Shown: one piece after another, positions 25,666 through 33,753 of the stretch
Layout: every line of letters starts with the position of its first letter
Position numbering within the stretch: position 1 is the stretch's first letter
Assembly (NCBI GenBank): GCA_029624815.1
Contig: JARSSH010000062.1
Span: 1 to 49,029 of the forward strand
DNA: 49,029 nucleotides
Direction of reading: 5' to 3'
Origin: Candidatus Competibacter sp.
Lineage (GTDB): Bacteria > Pseudomonadota > Gammaproteobacteria > Competibacterales > Competibacteraceae
Notes under the pieces: generated by a model
The model's input: the letters and a program-made list of their open reading frames with translations, nothing else
Database searches by the model: none
What the model was told of the DNA's origin: nothing
Position numbers and translations under genes: made by a program

Positions 25666-27210
25666 CTAGCGCACGCCGGCCACCGGCCGCATCTGGGTGT
25701 CGCAGACGCCGCCCACGGTGACCGACCGCGTTCCAGCTCCGCCTTGGCATTGCCCGCCCTGGTCGCGGACGTGGCAGGTAAGCGCCAACGGGCGGCCCGC
25801 GCTCAGCCAGGAGGGCGTTTTTCGATAGCGTCCGATAGCGTCGAACCGACAGCCGCGCGGAATGCCGTAGGGTGCGCAGCGACTCGCCGCCCGCAAGGAC
25901 ACTTTTCGTCCGTCGATGACGAAGCCCGGATAGCGGTCGACGATCCGCGTCACATCCCGGTCTTCGTTTTCCTCGAACACGAAATCCCGGAACAGGTACC
26001 CACCTCCCATCGGCTGGTCGATCCGAACTCGGGTGTTGGCGATCAGCGCAAAATCCTGCCCCTTGCTGGCCACCGCTCCGCCGATGTATTCGACTCGATC
26101 ATGATGGGGAAAGCATTTGCCCATCGCCGGCGCATGATAGTAGTGGCGTAGGCTTTTCAGCTCCCCCACGGAGGCATTGGGAAAGATTTTCCGCAGATCC
26201 TCGTCGCCGCCAAACAAAATTCCTTGCACCGCGTCCAGGTTCTGCGCGTACATGCCTTGCAGCTTATTGTAATACTGAATGTTATGACCGCCGCCTCCCG
26301 CCACTGGGTTCCCGCCCAGATCGGCCCGCAGAAAACACGAGGTCAGGCCGGAGACTTGGGTCAGGTACTCATCCCAGATGTTGTATTGGGAAACCCGGCT
26401 GGCCACGCCCTGAAAATCCCCTGGAAACCGGCAGCCCTGATGGCCGGAGCAACCTTCCCGCCCCCGGTTGCGGATCGACAGGGCAATGATGTTGCGCTCG
26501 CAGGCGCCGTAGGCGTTGCATCCTCGGTCGAGATGCCCCTCGAAGATCGCGGTGCGCATTGTATAGTCCAGATGCATGGCCTGCCGCAGGGCCTGCTCGG
26601 ACCAGCGATTGCGGTGGGTGCGAATGAAGGAATCCCAGGCGCTTTGCAAGGAAGCGCGCCGCCCGATCAGGTGATGGTTGGCTGCCTCGCATTGGGGAGA
26701 CTGATGAAAGGCGCGCACGATCTGGTCCGGTTCGCTACCGGACGAGGGAGTGGCCGCGCCGGCTCCGGTCCGGCGCGGGGGGTCGAAAAACGGGGCCTTC
26801 TCCAGCGCATACAAGGCGCGGATGCCAATCACATGTCGGACGCTGGCGTCGCAATGGTGGTTGTCCACCGTGGTGGTTTGGCGCTGTCGCAGCGCGGTTC
26901 TGAATAGTTCGGTCGAAGCCGGTGTGGCCGTTCGCGAGTTCACCACGATTCGAAACCCCACATACGGCGTGCCGTCGCGGTCGGTGAGCGGCCTGCCGTC
27001 TCGCACCACCAGGCAAGGGATCAAGGACGTGCCTTGCGTCAGGAAGCCGGCCGGCGAGGAGGGGCCGGAGCGGCGAAAGGTCTCAATCTCGTAATAGGGA
27101 ATTTCGAGCTGGCCATTGAACTGGTACAGCGTCATGACCGGTGTGGCGGGGATGCCGGCCCATGCGGGCGAAATGGCGAGGAATACGAGCAGAAACAAGC
27201 ATTTTTTCAT
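25666..27210 (-). CDS. Secreted cysteine-rich hypothetical protein
   Basis: MKKCLFLLVFLAISPAWA is a clear signal peptide, probably cut after AWA, giving a periplasmic or exported protein of about 496 residues. At least fourteen cysteines after the signal suggest disulfides. A segment at about 230-280 is rich in short cysteine loops (CNAYGACE, CSGHQGC) and is followed by WDEYLTQVSGLTSCF. I do not recognise the family; a peptidase or lysozyme-like fold is possible but no catalytic motif is certain. No good ribosome binding site precedes the ATG. Confidence 0.72.
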   Translation of the reverse strand: MKKCLFLLVFLAISPAWAGIPATPVMTLYQFNGQLEIPYYEIETFRRSGPSSPAGFLTQGTSLIPCLVVRDGRPLTDRDGTPYVGFRIVVNSRTATPASTELFRTALRQRQTTTVDNHHCDASVRHVIGIRALYALEKAPFFDPPRRTGAGAATPSSGSEPDQIVRAFHQSPQCEAANHHLIGRRASLQSAWDSFIRTHRNRWSEQALRQAMHLDYTMRTAIFEGHLDRGCNAYGACERNIIALSIRNRGREGCSGHQGCRFPGDFQGVASRVSQYNIWDEYLTQVSGLTSCFLRADLGGNPVAGGGGHNIQYYNKLQGMYAQNLDAVQGILFGGDEDLRKIFPNASVGELKSLRHYYHAPAMGKCFPHHDRVEYIGGAVASKGQDFALIANTRVRIDQPMGGGYLFRDFVFEENEDRDVTRIVDRYPGFVIDGRKVSLRAASRCAPYGIPRGCRFDAIGRYRKTPSWLSAGRPLALTCHVRDQGGQCQGGAGTRSVTVGGVCDTQMRPVAGVR

Positions 27211-27508
27211 GTTGTGCGATTAAATTTTTTGGAGGGCTGACGGATCTCGATCCGGCAACCGGCTGGCGGGTTGGAGAGGCTGCAAACGCGGGTGAGGCTG
27301 GACGGGCGATCAAGGCCAATTCAAGGAGAGTTCGCGATCGATGTCAACCCGAGCGACCGCGACGCGGATGCGATCCAAGCGCTTACAAGTCGGCGGTCGC
27401 TCGGACGCGATCGGGGCCGGTCCCGATGCGTGAGGGTTGGCAGTCCGGGCCGGCGCATTTAAAGTTAATAAATCCGCCGTACATTTGCCGCCCCACCACG
27501 GAACCCGC
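27211..27508. other. Divergent intergenic region between the secreted-protein and SH3 genes
   Basis: No gene is supported here. CGAGCGACCGC at 27350-27360 and GCGGTCGCTCG at 27393-27403 are perfect 11-bp inverted repeats with a 32-nt spacer. An AT stretch near 27460-27475 may be part of the promoter of the SH3 gene. Confidence 0.4.
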
Positions 27509-28156
27509 ATGAAGCGATTGTCGCCATTGTTTCCACTCCTGCTGATCGCCGGCATGCTGGCAGGCCCCGCCCGCGCTGAAACCGGTTACGTGACCGATTC
27601 CTGCACCATCCCGATCCGACGCGGCACTTCCACCCGGTACAAAATCCTGCTCATGGCGCCCAGCGGTACGCCGTTGGAGATTCTGGAATCCAGCAGCGCC
27701 GAAGGCTACGCCAAGGTCAAAACCCCGGAAGGGACCGTTGGTTGGATACTGAGCCGCTATCTGATGGATCAGCCCGCCCCCCGTGATCAGGTGGCGCGAC
27801 TCGAAGCGCGCATCGCTACGCTGGAGGAGGAAAACAACAGCTTGCGGGGTCAAGCCGGGGCGCTGGATGCCAGTCGTGCCGAGTTGGCCCGGTGCGGCGA
27901 GGAGGTGGCCGATATCCGCCGTGCCGCCGCGCAAGCCCTGGCCATCGAACAGGAAAACCGTAATCTGCAACGGGAAACCGCGTTGGCCCGCGATCAGGCC
28001 GCTCATCTCGAACGGGAAAATGCTTCGCTGCGGAAGGAATCCCAGCGCGACTGGTTTGTCGCCGGTGCGGGCGTCGGCTTTGGAGGGCTGCTGTTGGGGT
28101 TGATCATTCCCAACTTTTCCTGGCGGCGCCAGCGCCGCCGCTGGGAGCAATTCTGA
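27509..28156 (+). CDS. ygiM: YgiM-like SH3 domain protein with coiled coil and C-terminal membrane anchor
   Basis: I take the ATG at 27509 because a signal peptide begins there (MKRLSPLFPLLLIAGMLAGPARA); the in-frame start 72 nt upstream adds a non-hydrophobic stretch. The mature part has a bacterial SH3 domain (YVTDSCTIPIRRGTSTRYKIL through GWILSRYL), a coiled coil of about 85 residues, and a C-terminal membrane helix (VAGAGVGFGGLLLGLII) with basic residues after it. This is the TIGR04211 layout. The function in the family is not settled; a cell envelope role is likely. Confidence 0.88.
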   Translation: MKRLSPLFPLLLIAGMLAGPARAETGYVTDSCTIPIRRGTSTRYKILLMAPSGTPLEILESSSAEGYAKVKTPEGTVGWILSRYLMDQPAPRDQVARLEARIATLEEENNSLRGQAGALDASRAELARCGEEVADIRRAAAQALAIEQENRNLQRETALARDQAAHLERENASLRKESQRDWFVAGAGVGFGGLLLGLIIPNFSWRRQRRRWEQF

Positions 28157-28421
28157 ACGCCGGGGATATCCATAGGACAAGGATTCAAAGGTTGAGACTT
28201 AAATTTTATAACATCTTCTCCAAGTCTTGGAGCCTGTTCATGATTTTTTTGTACCGGATATCCTCTTAATCATAAAGCGTCTCACATAAGAAACGTTGCG
28301 GTGCTAAAAATCCGACAACCGATTGGCTGTTTGGCACTATCGGTTTGAAATAATTTTGTAACAATGCGTCCACTATTTTTACCTAAACTATGACGCCGCC
28401 TTTCAAACCGAGCAAGCAAGT

Positions 28422-30272
28422 ATGCCCATTCAAAGCAATACCCGCGTGTTTGAGCGTCTGATTCCTTCCCTGATGATGTTGCGCGACGAAGCCTTGCGAC
28501 TCGAACAGAACTTCAACGAGGAACTGGCGCCAATTGAACCAGTCTATCGCGCCAGCGCCCGCAACCTGCTGCATTATCTGGGCGTGCGCCGCCACGATAT
28601 TCGCAATCTGCAACGCGACCTCGCCTCGCTGGGCCTGTCTTCGCTGGGCGTACTGGAAGCGCATGTTCTGGCCAGCCTGAACGCGGTTCTTGGAGTGCTG
28701 GGGCAACTGACCCACCGCGATTCGGGACCGGCTCCCGATGCGCCGGTCGACTTTCGTACCGGTCCTCTGCTGCTGCGCGACCACACCCGTACCCTGCTCG
28801 GTCCCGAGTCCAACAATCGCCAAGTGCGGATTATGGTGACCATGCCCAGCGAAGCCGCCACCGACCCGCAACTGGTTCGAGATTTGTTGATGGCCGGCAT
28901 GGACATCATGCGGATCAACTGCGCGCACGACAGCCCCGAAGCCTGGCGGGCGATGGTCGACAACCTGCGCCGCGCCGAACGGGAGGTCGGGCGCAGTTGC
29001 CGAATCCAGGCCGATCTGGGGGGGCCCAAGCTGCGCACCGGTCCTTTGGAAGCCGCGGGACGCTTGCTCAAGATTCGACCCAAGCGAGATTATCTGGCCC
29101 GAGTGCTATCGCCGGCTCTGGTTTGGCTGACGCCATCCGACGCGCCCGAGGCCGCCCCGGAAGGCGTGCCGTCGGCCATGCCCATCGATAATGCGCTACT
29201 CGAAGGGGCGCAAGCGGGCGATGAAATTCGTCTGGTCGACGGCCGGGATCGAAATCGGAGTCTGCGCATCCTCTCCAGGCAGGGCGACTCCTGTCTGGCC
29301 GAAACCGACCAGGTCATCTATGTCCTGGACCGAACCCGGATCGACCTCGTCCGGGAAGAGGCCGTCATCGCCCGCGCGGCGATCGGCCCGCTGCCGGAAG
29401 TGATTCTGCCACTCACCCTGTTCCCCAACGACACCCTGCTGTTGACCCGCGATCCCGAACCGGGCCGCGACGCCGAACAGGACGAATCGGGCGCGGTGAT
29501 CGCGCCCGCCCAGATTCACTGCACGCTGGCGGCCGCTTTCGAATCGGTTCGTCCCGGCGAACATGTGTGGCTGGACGACGGCAAGATCGGCGGCCTGGTC
29601 AAGACCAACGACGGCAAGACGATCACCGTCCAAATCACCTATACCGGCCCGAATGGTGGGCGGTTGCGCTCGGAAAAAGGCATCAATTTCCCGGACACCC
29701 ATTTTGAAATGTCAGCGTTGACCGCCAAGGACATCGCCGATCTTGGCGAAGTCGTCGGCCTGGTGGACATGGTGGCGCTGTCCTTCCTGCGGGGACCGGA
29801 AGACATTCTGCTTTTGGAAGATCATTTACATCACTTGGGTGGCGGACACCTGGGCATCGTGCTCAAGATCGAAAACCGGCAAGCGTTCGAGAATCTGCCT
29901 CGCATTCTGTTGGCCAGCTTGCGCTCGCCGCCGGTGGGCGTGATGGTGGCGCGCGGCGATTTGGCGGTGGAAGTCGGTTTCGAACGGCTGTCCGAGGTGC
30001 AGGAAGAAATCCTGTGGCTGTGCGAGGCCGCGCATGTGCCGGTGATCTGGGCGACCCAGATTCTGGAAGGCATGGCCAAGAAGGGGGCGCCTTCGCGGGC
30101 CGAGGTCTCGGATGCGGTGATGAGCAGCCGTGCCGAGTGCGCCATGCTCAACAAAGGTCCGTACATTACCGAAACCGTCCGGTTCCTGAGCGGCGTTCTG
30201 TCGCGGATGGATACCCACCAGGATAAGCGCAAGGCCATGTTGCGCCGGCTTTCCATCGCTGAAATGAAGTAA
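28422..30272 (+). CDS. Atypical pyruvate kinase with N-terminal extension
   Basis: The 616-residue protein carries a pyruvate kinase barrel: GMDIMRINCAHD, ADLGGPKLRTG, the catalytic lysine in LKIENRQ, MVARGDLAVEVG, and ATQILEGMAKKGAPSRAEVSDAV. It lacks the usual C-terminal regulatory domain and instead has about 130 helical N-terminal residues of unknown role. Two positions that bind potassium in ordinary enzymes differ: RLNFSH reads RINCAH, and DTKGP reads DLGGP. It may still convert phosphoenolpyruvate and ADP to pyruvate and ATP, but altered cation need or substrate is possible. It stands alone, with a 265-nt AT-rich upstream region. Confidence 0.82.
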   Translation: MPIQSNTRVFERLIPSLMMLRDEALRLEQNFNEELAPIEPVYRASARNLLHYLGVRRHDIRNLQRDLASLGLSSLGVLEAHVLASLNAVLGVLGQLTHRDSGPAPDAPVDFRTGPLLLRDHTRTLLGPESNNRQVRIMVTMPSEAATDPQLVRDLLMAGMDIMRINCAHDSPEAWRAMVDNLRRAEREVGRSCRIQADLGGPKLRTGPLEAAGRLLKIRPKRDYLARVLSPALVWLTPSDAPEAAPEGVPSAMPIDNALLEGAQAGDEIRLVDGRDRNRSLRILSRQGDSCLAETDQVIYVLDRTRIDLVREEAVIARAAIGPLPEVILPLTLFPNDTLLLTRDPEPGRDAEQDESGAVIAPAQIHCTLAAAFESVRPGEHVWLDDGKIGGLVKTNDGKTITVQITYTGPNGGRLRSEKGINFPDTHFEMSALTAKDIADLGEVVGLVDMVALSFLRGPEDILLLEDHLHHLGGGHLGIVLKIENRQAFENLPRILLASLRSPPVGVMVARGDLAVEVGFERLSEVQEEILWLCEAAHVPVIWATQILEGMAKKGAPSRAEVSDAVMSSRAECAMLNKGPYITETVRFLSGVLSRMDTHQDKRKAMLRRLSIAEMK

Positions 30273-30351
30273 CGGTTCCGGGTCGTGCGGGAAACGCTTC
30301 CCGCCCGGCATCCAGCGAACGAACCGGTTTCCGGCGGAGGTGACGTGATTA

Positions 30352-30385
30352 GTTACGTTATTAATTGCATAACGCATGACGTAAC
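30352..30385 (+). promoter_or_regulatory. Nested inverted repeats, candidate operator
   Basis: GTTACG (30352-30357) pairs with CGTAAC (30380-30385), and inside them CGTTAT (30356-30361) pairs with ATAACG (30369-30374). The site lies 45-78 nt before the start of the small basic protein and could be its own binding site. The regulator is not proven. Confidence 0.4.
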
Positions 30386-30429
30386 GATATCATATGGATT
30401 CCCAACTCACTCTGCATGGAGATAAGCGC

Positions 30430-30810
30430 ATGAAATCGGCTAAAGAACGTCAGCGCGACTATCGCGAGCGGCGGAAGGAACAGAAAAATGCTGGCTTGAT
30501 CAAGCTGAAGATTCTTACCAGCGCCGCCATCGGTAAAAAGCTGGACGCGCTGAGCGAGATCGACGGCGCCGACATGGGCAAGGTGTTGGGTCAGGCGGTC
30601 GAACTGCTCTGGACGCAACGCTTCGGTACCGCGGGCATCGCCGTGGAAAAGGCAACTGAACCCGAGCAAGTCGCCGAACCCGAAAAGGAAAAAAAGAAAA
30701 AACCCGAGAAGGGGAAAAAGAAAGAGGCGAAATCGGGGGATGCAAAGGCCAGGCCGCGAGCCAAAACCGCCAAGGGCAAATCCGAAGCCCCGCCAGTGGC
30801 GACCATATGA
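30430..30810 (+). CDS. Small basic protein with lysine-rich tail, possibly DNA-binding
   Basis: GGAG stands 8 nt before the ATG at 30430, so I prefer this start over the in-frame ATG at 30394 (126 versus 138 residues). Residues 1-20 are strongly charged (MKSAKERQRDYRERRKEQ). The next part (LIKLKILTSAAIGKKLDALSE) has the look of a ribbon-helix-helix strand and helix. The last 55 residues are mostly lysine, glutamate and alanine, like a histone-type tail. Nucleic acid binding is likely, the target unknown. An inverted repeat upstream may mean autoregulation. Confidence 0.65.
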   Translation: MKSAKERQRDYRERRKEQKNAGLIKLKILTSAAIGKKLDALSEIDGADMGKVLGQAVELLWTQRFGTAGIAVEKATEPEQVAEPEKEKKKKPEKGKKKEAKSGDAKARPRAKTAKGKSEAPPVATI

Positions 30811-30933
30811 GCCAGGGGCCGACCGTATCCTCTCCGCTGGTTCGCGCGAACCCGCCGTTGGCGGCGCTCGTGTTAATCCCATTGACAGCAGAGCGTCGCA
30901 CGGTTTCGCGCGCAAGCTGATCTGCTTTTCAGA

Positions 30934-32064
30934 ATGAAGAAGGCGACAACCCGGACAATGAAACATCTGACCACGCCCTATTATCTGATCGATGAGAACA
31001 GGTTACTGAAAAATTTGCGGATCATCCGACAGGTGCGCGAGCGTTCCGGCGCAAAGTCCGTGCTGGCGCTCAAATGCTTCTCAACCTGGAGCACGTTCGC
31101 TCTCATGCGGGAATTCCTGGATGGAACCACGAGCAGTTCCCTGTATGAAGCCCGACTGGGGCGGGAAGAGTTCGGCAAGGAAGTTCACGCTTACAGCGTG
31201 GGCTTTTCCGCCAGCGACATCGAAGCGGTCAAGGAGTTTGCCGACAAGGCGATCTTCAATTCGGTATCCCAACTCAGGCGCTACCAAAACGAGGTTCGCG
31301 GATTGAAGCTGGGATTGAGGGTCAATCCAGGGATCAGTTATTCGCATTTCGACCTTGCCAATCCGGCCAGAAAATATTCAAGACTGGGCGTGACCGATGC
31401 CAACGAGCTTGCCCAGGTCGCCCCGCTGTTGAGCGGTCTCATGTTCCATTTCAACTGTGAAAACGACGATTTCGAAAACCTTTCCAAGGCCATCGATCAT
31501 ATTGGCCTGAACCATGGTTCCTTGCTGGAAAAAATGGAGTGGGTCAGTCTGGGAGGTGGGTTGTTCTTTACTAGGAACGGCTATCCGCTGGATCGATTCT
31601 GCGAAAAACTGAAGCACTTCGCCGACCTGTTTGGCGTTCAGGTTTATCTCGAACCTGGCGAGGCCGCGATCACCGATAGCGCGGAGCTGGTGACCACGGT
31701 GCTGGACGTTTTGCACAATGAAATCGACATCGCCATTGTCGATGCATCCGTTGAAGCGCACATGCTGGACCATTTGATCTATCGCACCACGCCGCGGATC
31801 GCTTCTCCCGAATCGGGGCCTCATCGCATGATGATTGCGGGCCGCACCTGCCTGGCGGGGGACGTGTTCGGCGAGTACGGTCTAAACGCGCGCTTGGAGG
31901 TCGGCGATGAAGTCCGCATCGCGGACGCCGCGGGGTACACGATGGTCAAGAAAAACTGGTTCAATGGATTGCCCATGCCCTCCATCGTGGTGCGGCGACT
32001 CGATGGCGCCCTGGAACAGGTTCGCCAATTTGACTACCAGGATTTTAAACGCAGCCTTTCCTAA
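30934..32064 (+). CDS. nspC: Carboxynorspermidine/carboxyspermidine decarboxylase
   Basis: This 376-residue PLP enzyme of alanine-racemase fold matches NspC: TPYYLID at the start, the PLP lysine in LALKCFSTWS (Lys47), DGTTSSSLYEARLG, HAYSVGFS, LEPGEA, and the end YTMVKKNWFNGLPMPS...FKRSLS. It removes CO2 from carboxyspermidine to give spermidine. The ATG at 30958 (MKHLTTPYY) is an equally good start; neither has a strong ribosome binding site. The dehydrogenase gene follows 18 nt later, so the two enzymes form one operon. Confidence 0.93.
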   Translation: MKKATTRTMKHLTTPYYLIDENRLLKNLRIIRQVRERSGAKSVLALKCFSTWSTFALMREFLDGTTSSSLYEARLGREEFGKEVHAYSVGFSASDIEAVKEFADKAIFNSVSQLRRYQNEVRGLKLGLRVNPGISYSHFDLANPARKYSRLGVTDANELAQVAPLLSGLMFHFNCENDDFENLSKAIDHIGLNHGSLLEKMEWVSLGGGLFFTRNGYPLDRFCEKLKHFADLFGVQVYLEPGEAAITDSAELVTTVLDVLHNEIDIAIVDASVEAHMLDHLIYRTTPRIASPESGPHRMMIAGRTCLAGDVFGEYGLNARLEVGDEVRIADAAGYTMVKKNWFNGLPMPSIVVRRLDGALEQVRQFDYQDFKRSLS

Positions 32065-32082
32065 GTCGGGAGTGAAACGAAC

Positions 32083-33444
32083 ATGAAAAAGAACGTGCTG
32101 ATCATCGGCGCTGGCGGAGTGGCTCACGTTGCGGCGCACAAGGCGGCGATGAACAACGACGTGCTGGGCGATATCTGCATCGCGTCGCGCACGCCCTCGA
32201 AATGCGACGAAATCATTGCAAGCGTCCAGCGCAAAGGGCATCTCAGGAATCCCGCGAATCGGCTTTATTCGCGGCAGCTCGACGCGCTTGACATCCCGGC
32301 GACCGTAAGGCTGATCCAGGACACGAACTCCGAAATCGTGATCAATCTCGGTGCGGCGTTCATCAATATGTCGGTGCTGGAAGCCTGTCTGGAAACCGGC
32401 GCCGTCTACATGGACACGGCCATCCACGAAGAGCCGGACAAGGTGTGCGAAACGCCGCCCTGGTACGCCAACTACGAATGGAAGCGGAAAGATCGCTGCG
32501 CGGAGAAGGGACTCACCGCCATTCTGGGCGCGGGTTTCGATCCGGGGGTGGTCAACGCCTACTGCGCGCTGGCGGCAAAGCGTTATTTCGACAAGATCGA
32601 TACCATCGATATCCTGGATGTCAACGCCGGCAGCCATGGCAGGTATTTCGCCACCAACTTCGATCCGGAGATCAATTTCCGCGAGTTCATCAAGGTCTGG
32701 ACCTGGATCGACCGGCAATGGAAGGAATACCCCACCCACTCGGTCAAGCGCGTCTACGAATTCCCGGTGGTCGGTCCCTGCCCCATCTATCTGAACGGTC
32801 ACGACGAACTGCACTCGCTCTCGAAGAATATCGACGCCAACAGCATTCGATTCTGGATGGGCTTCGGCGACCATTACATCAACGTGTTCACCGTGCTGCG
32901 CACCCTCGGCTTTCTTTCGCATCTGCCGGTGACCCTGAGCACCGGTCAGGAAGTGGTGCCGCTCAAGGTGGTCAAGGCGCTGCTGCCCGATCCCAAGACT
33001 CTCGCGCCAGGCTATACCGGCAAGACCTGCATCGGCAACTTCGTCAAGGGCTGGAAGGACGGCAAGCCGAGAGAGGTGTTCATCCACCAGGTGTCCGATC
33101 ACAAGCAATGCTATGAAGAGGTCGAGTCGCAGGGCATTAGCTACACCGCCGGCGTCCCGCCGGTCGCGGCGGCCATGCTGGTGGCTCAGGGCGTTTGGGA
33201 TCCGAAAACCATGGTGAACGTCGAGGAGCTCGATCCGGAACCGTTTATCGCCATTCTGGACCGGATCGGCCTGCCGACGGAGATTAAGGAAATCCAACCC
33301 GGCGGTCGGGAATCGTTCGACGGCAGCGTCCGGGATTTGGAACAGGAACTGGCGGAATCGACAGCGACGGTCACGGTCTCGGCGGCTAACCCGATGATCG
33401 CCCTAGCGTCCAAATCGGCGGCGGCCAAACAACCCAAGGATTAG
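32083..33444 (+). CDS. Carboxynorspermidine/carboxyspermidine dehydrogenase (saccharopine dehydrogenase family)
   Basis: The 453-residue enzyme begins with a Rossmann loop (VLIIGAGGVAHVAAHKAA) and has the saccharopine dehydrogenase features INLGAAFINMSVLEACLETG, YMDTA and GAGFDPGVVNAY. It reduces the Schiff base of putrescine (or diaminopropane) with aspartate semialdehyde to carboxyspermidine (or carboxynorspermidine), which the upstream decarboxylase then uses. GGAG stands 10 nt before the ATG. The last 35 residues are a low-complexity tail (alanine, serine, lysine) not usual in the family. A strong hairpin follows. Confidence 0.93.
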   Translation: MKKNVLIIGAGGVAHVAAHKAAMNNDVLGDICIASRTPSKCDEIIASVQRKGHLRNPANRLYSRQLDALDIPATVRLIQDTNSEIVINLGAAFINMSVLEACLETGAVYMDTAIHEEPDKVCETPPWYANYEWKRKDRCAEKGLTAILGAGFDPGVVNAYCALAAKRYFDKIDTIDILDVNAGSHGRYFATNFDPEINFREFIKVWTWIDRQWKEYPTHSVKRVYEFPVVGPCPIYLNGHDELHSLSKNIDANSIRFWMGFGDHYINVFTVLRTLGFLSHLPVTLSTGQEVVPLKVVKALLPDPKTLAPGYTGKTCIGNFVKGWKDGKPREVFIHQVSDHKQCYEEVESQGISYTAGVPPVAAAMLVAQGVWDPKTMVNVEELDPEPFIAILDRIGLPTEIKEIQPGGRESFDGSVRDLEQELAESTATVTVSAANPMIALASKSAAAKQPKD

Positions 33445-33451
33445 AGCCAAG

Positions 33452-33490
33452 CGGCAACCCCTCGCCCGCAAGCAAGGCGAGGGGTTGCCG
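33452..33490 (+). terminator. Strong hairpin after the spermidine operon
   Basis: CGGCAACCCCTCGCC and GGCGAGGGGTTGCCG form a perfect 15-bp stem around a 9-nt loop, beginning 8 nt after the stop codon. No T-run follows, so it may act through pausing, Rho or RNA protection. The rest of 33491-33753 shows no gene. Confidence 0.6.
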
Positions 33491-33753
33491 CCTTCCGGTT
33501 GTTGGCTCCAGGCGGAAGGCGAGTTGACGACTTTGTGTACTGCATTGGGGGTCATCCGCCGATAAAATGCCCCTGTTGCGGATCGCGCCCACGGACAGGG
33601 TTTTTATGAGCCTGGACGCTGCGTGTCGGACTGGCAGCGATTGCTCGGCGAACCACCTTCGTGGGCGCTATGCCGACATATTCCGGAAACACCGCGCGCC
33701 TTGCCCCGAAGCGTAACCCGAGACGTTACCCACCCCTTCCATCCAAAATCGTC

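Noticed and set aside
28218-28250. CTCCAAG-T-CTTGGAG hairpin with a later T-run as terminator of the SH3 gene
   Set aside because: The T-run starts 11 nt after the stem, too far for an intrinsic terminator; left out.
28350-28370. TTTGGCAC before the pyruvate kinase gene as a sigma-54 site
   Set aside because: No GC at the -12 position at the required spacing.
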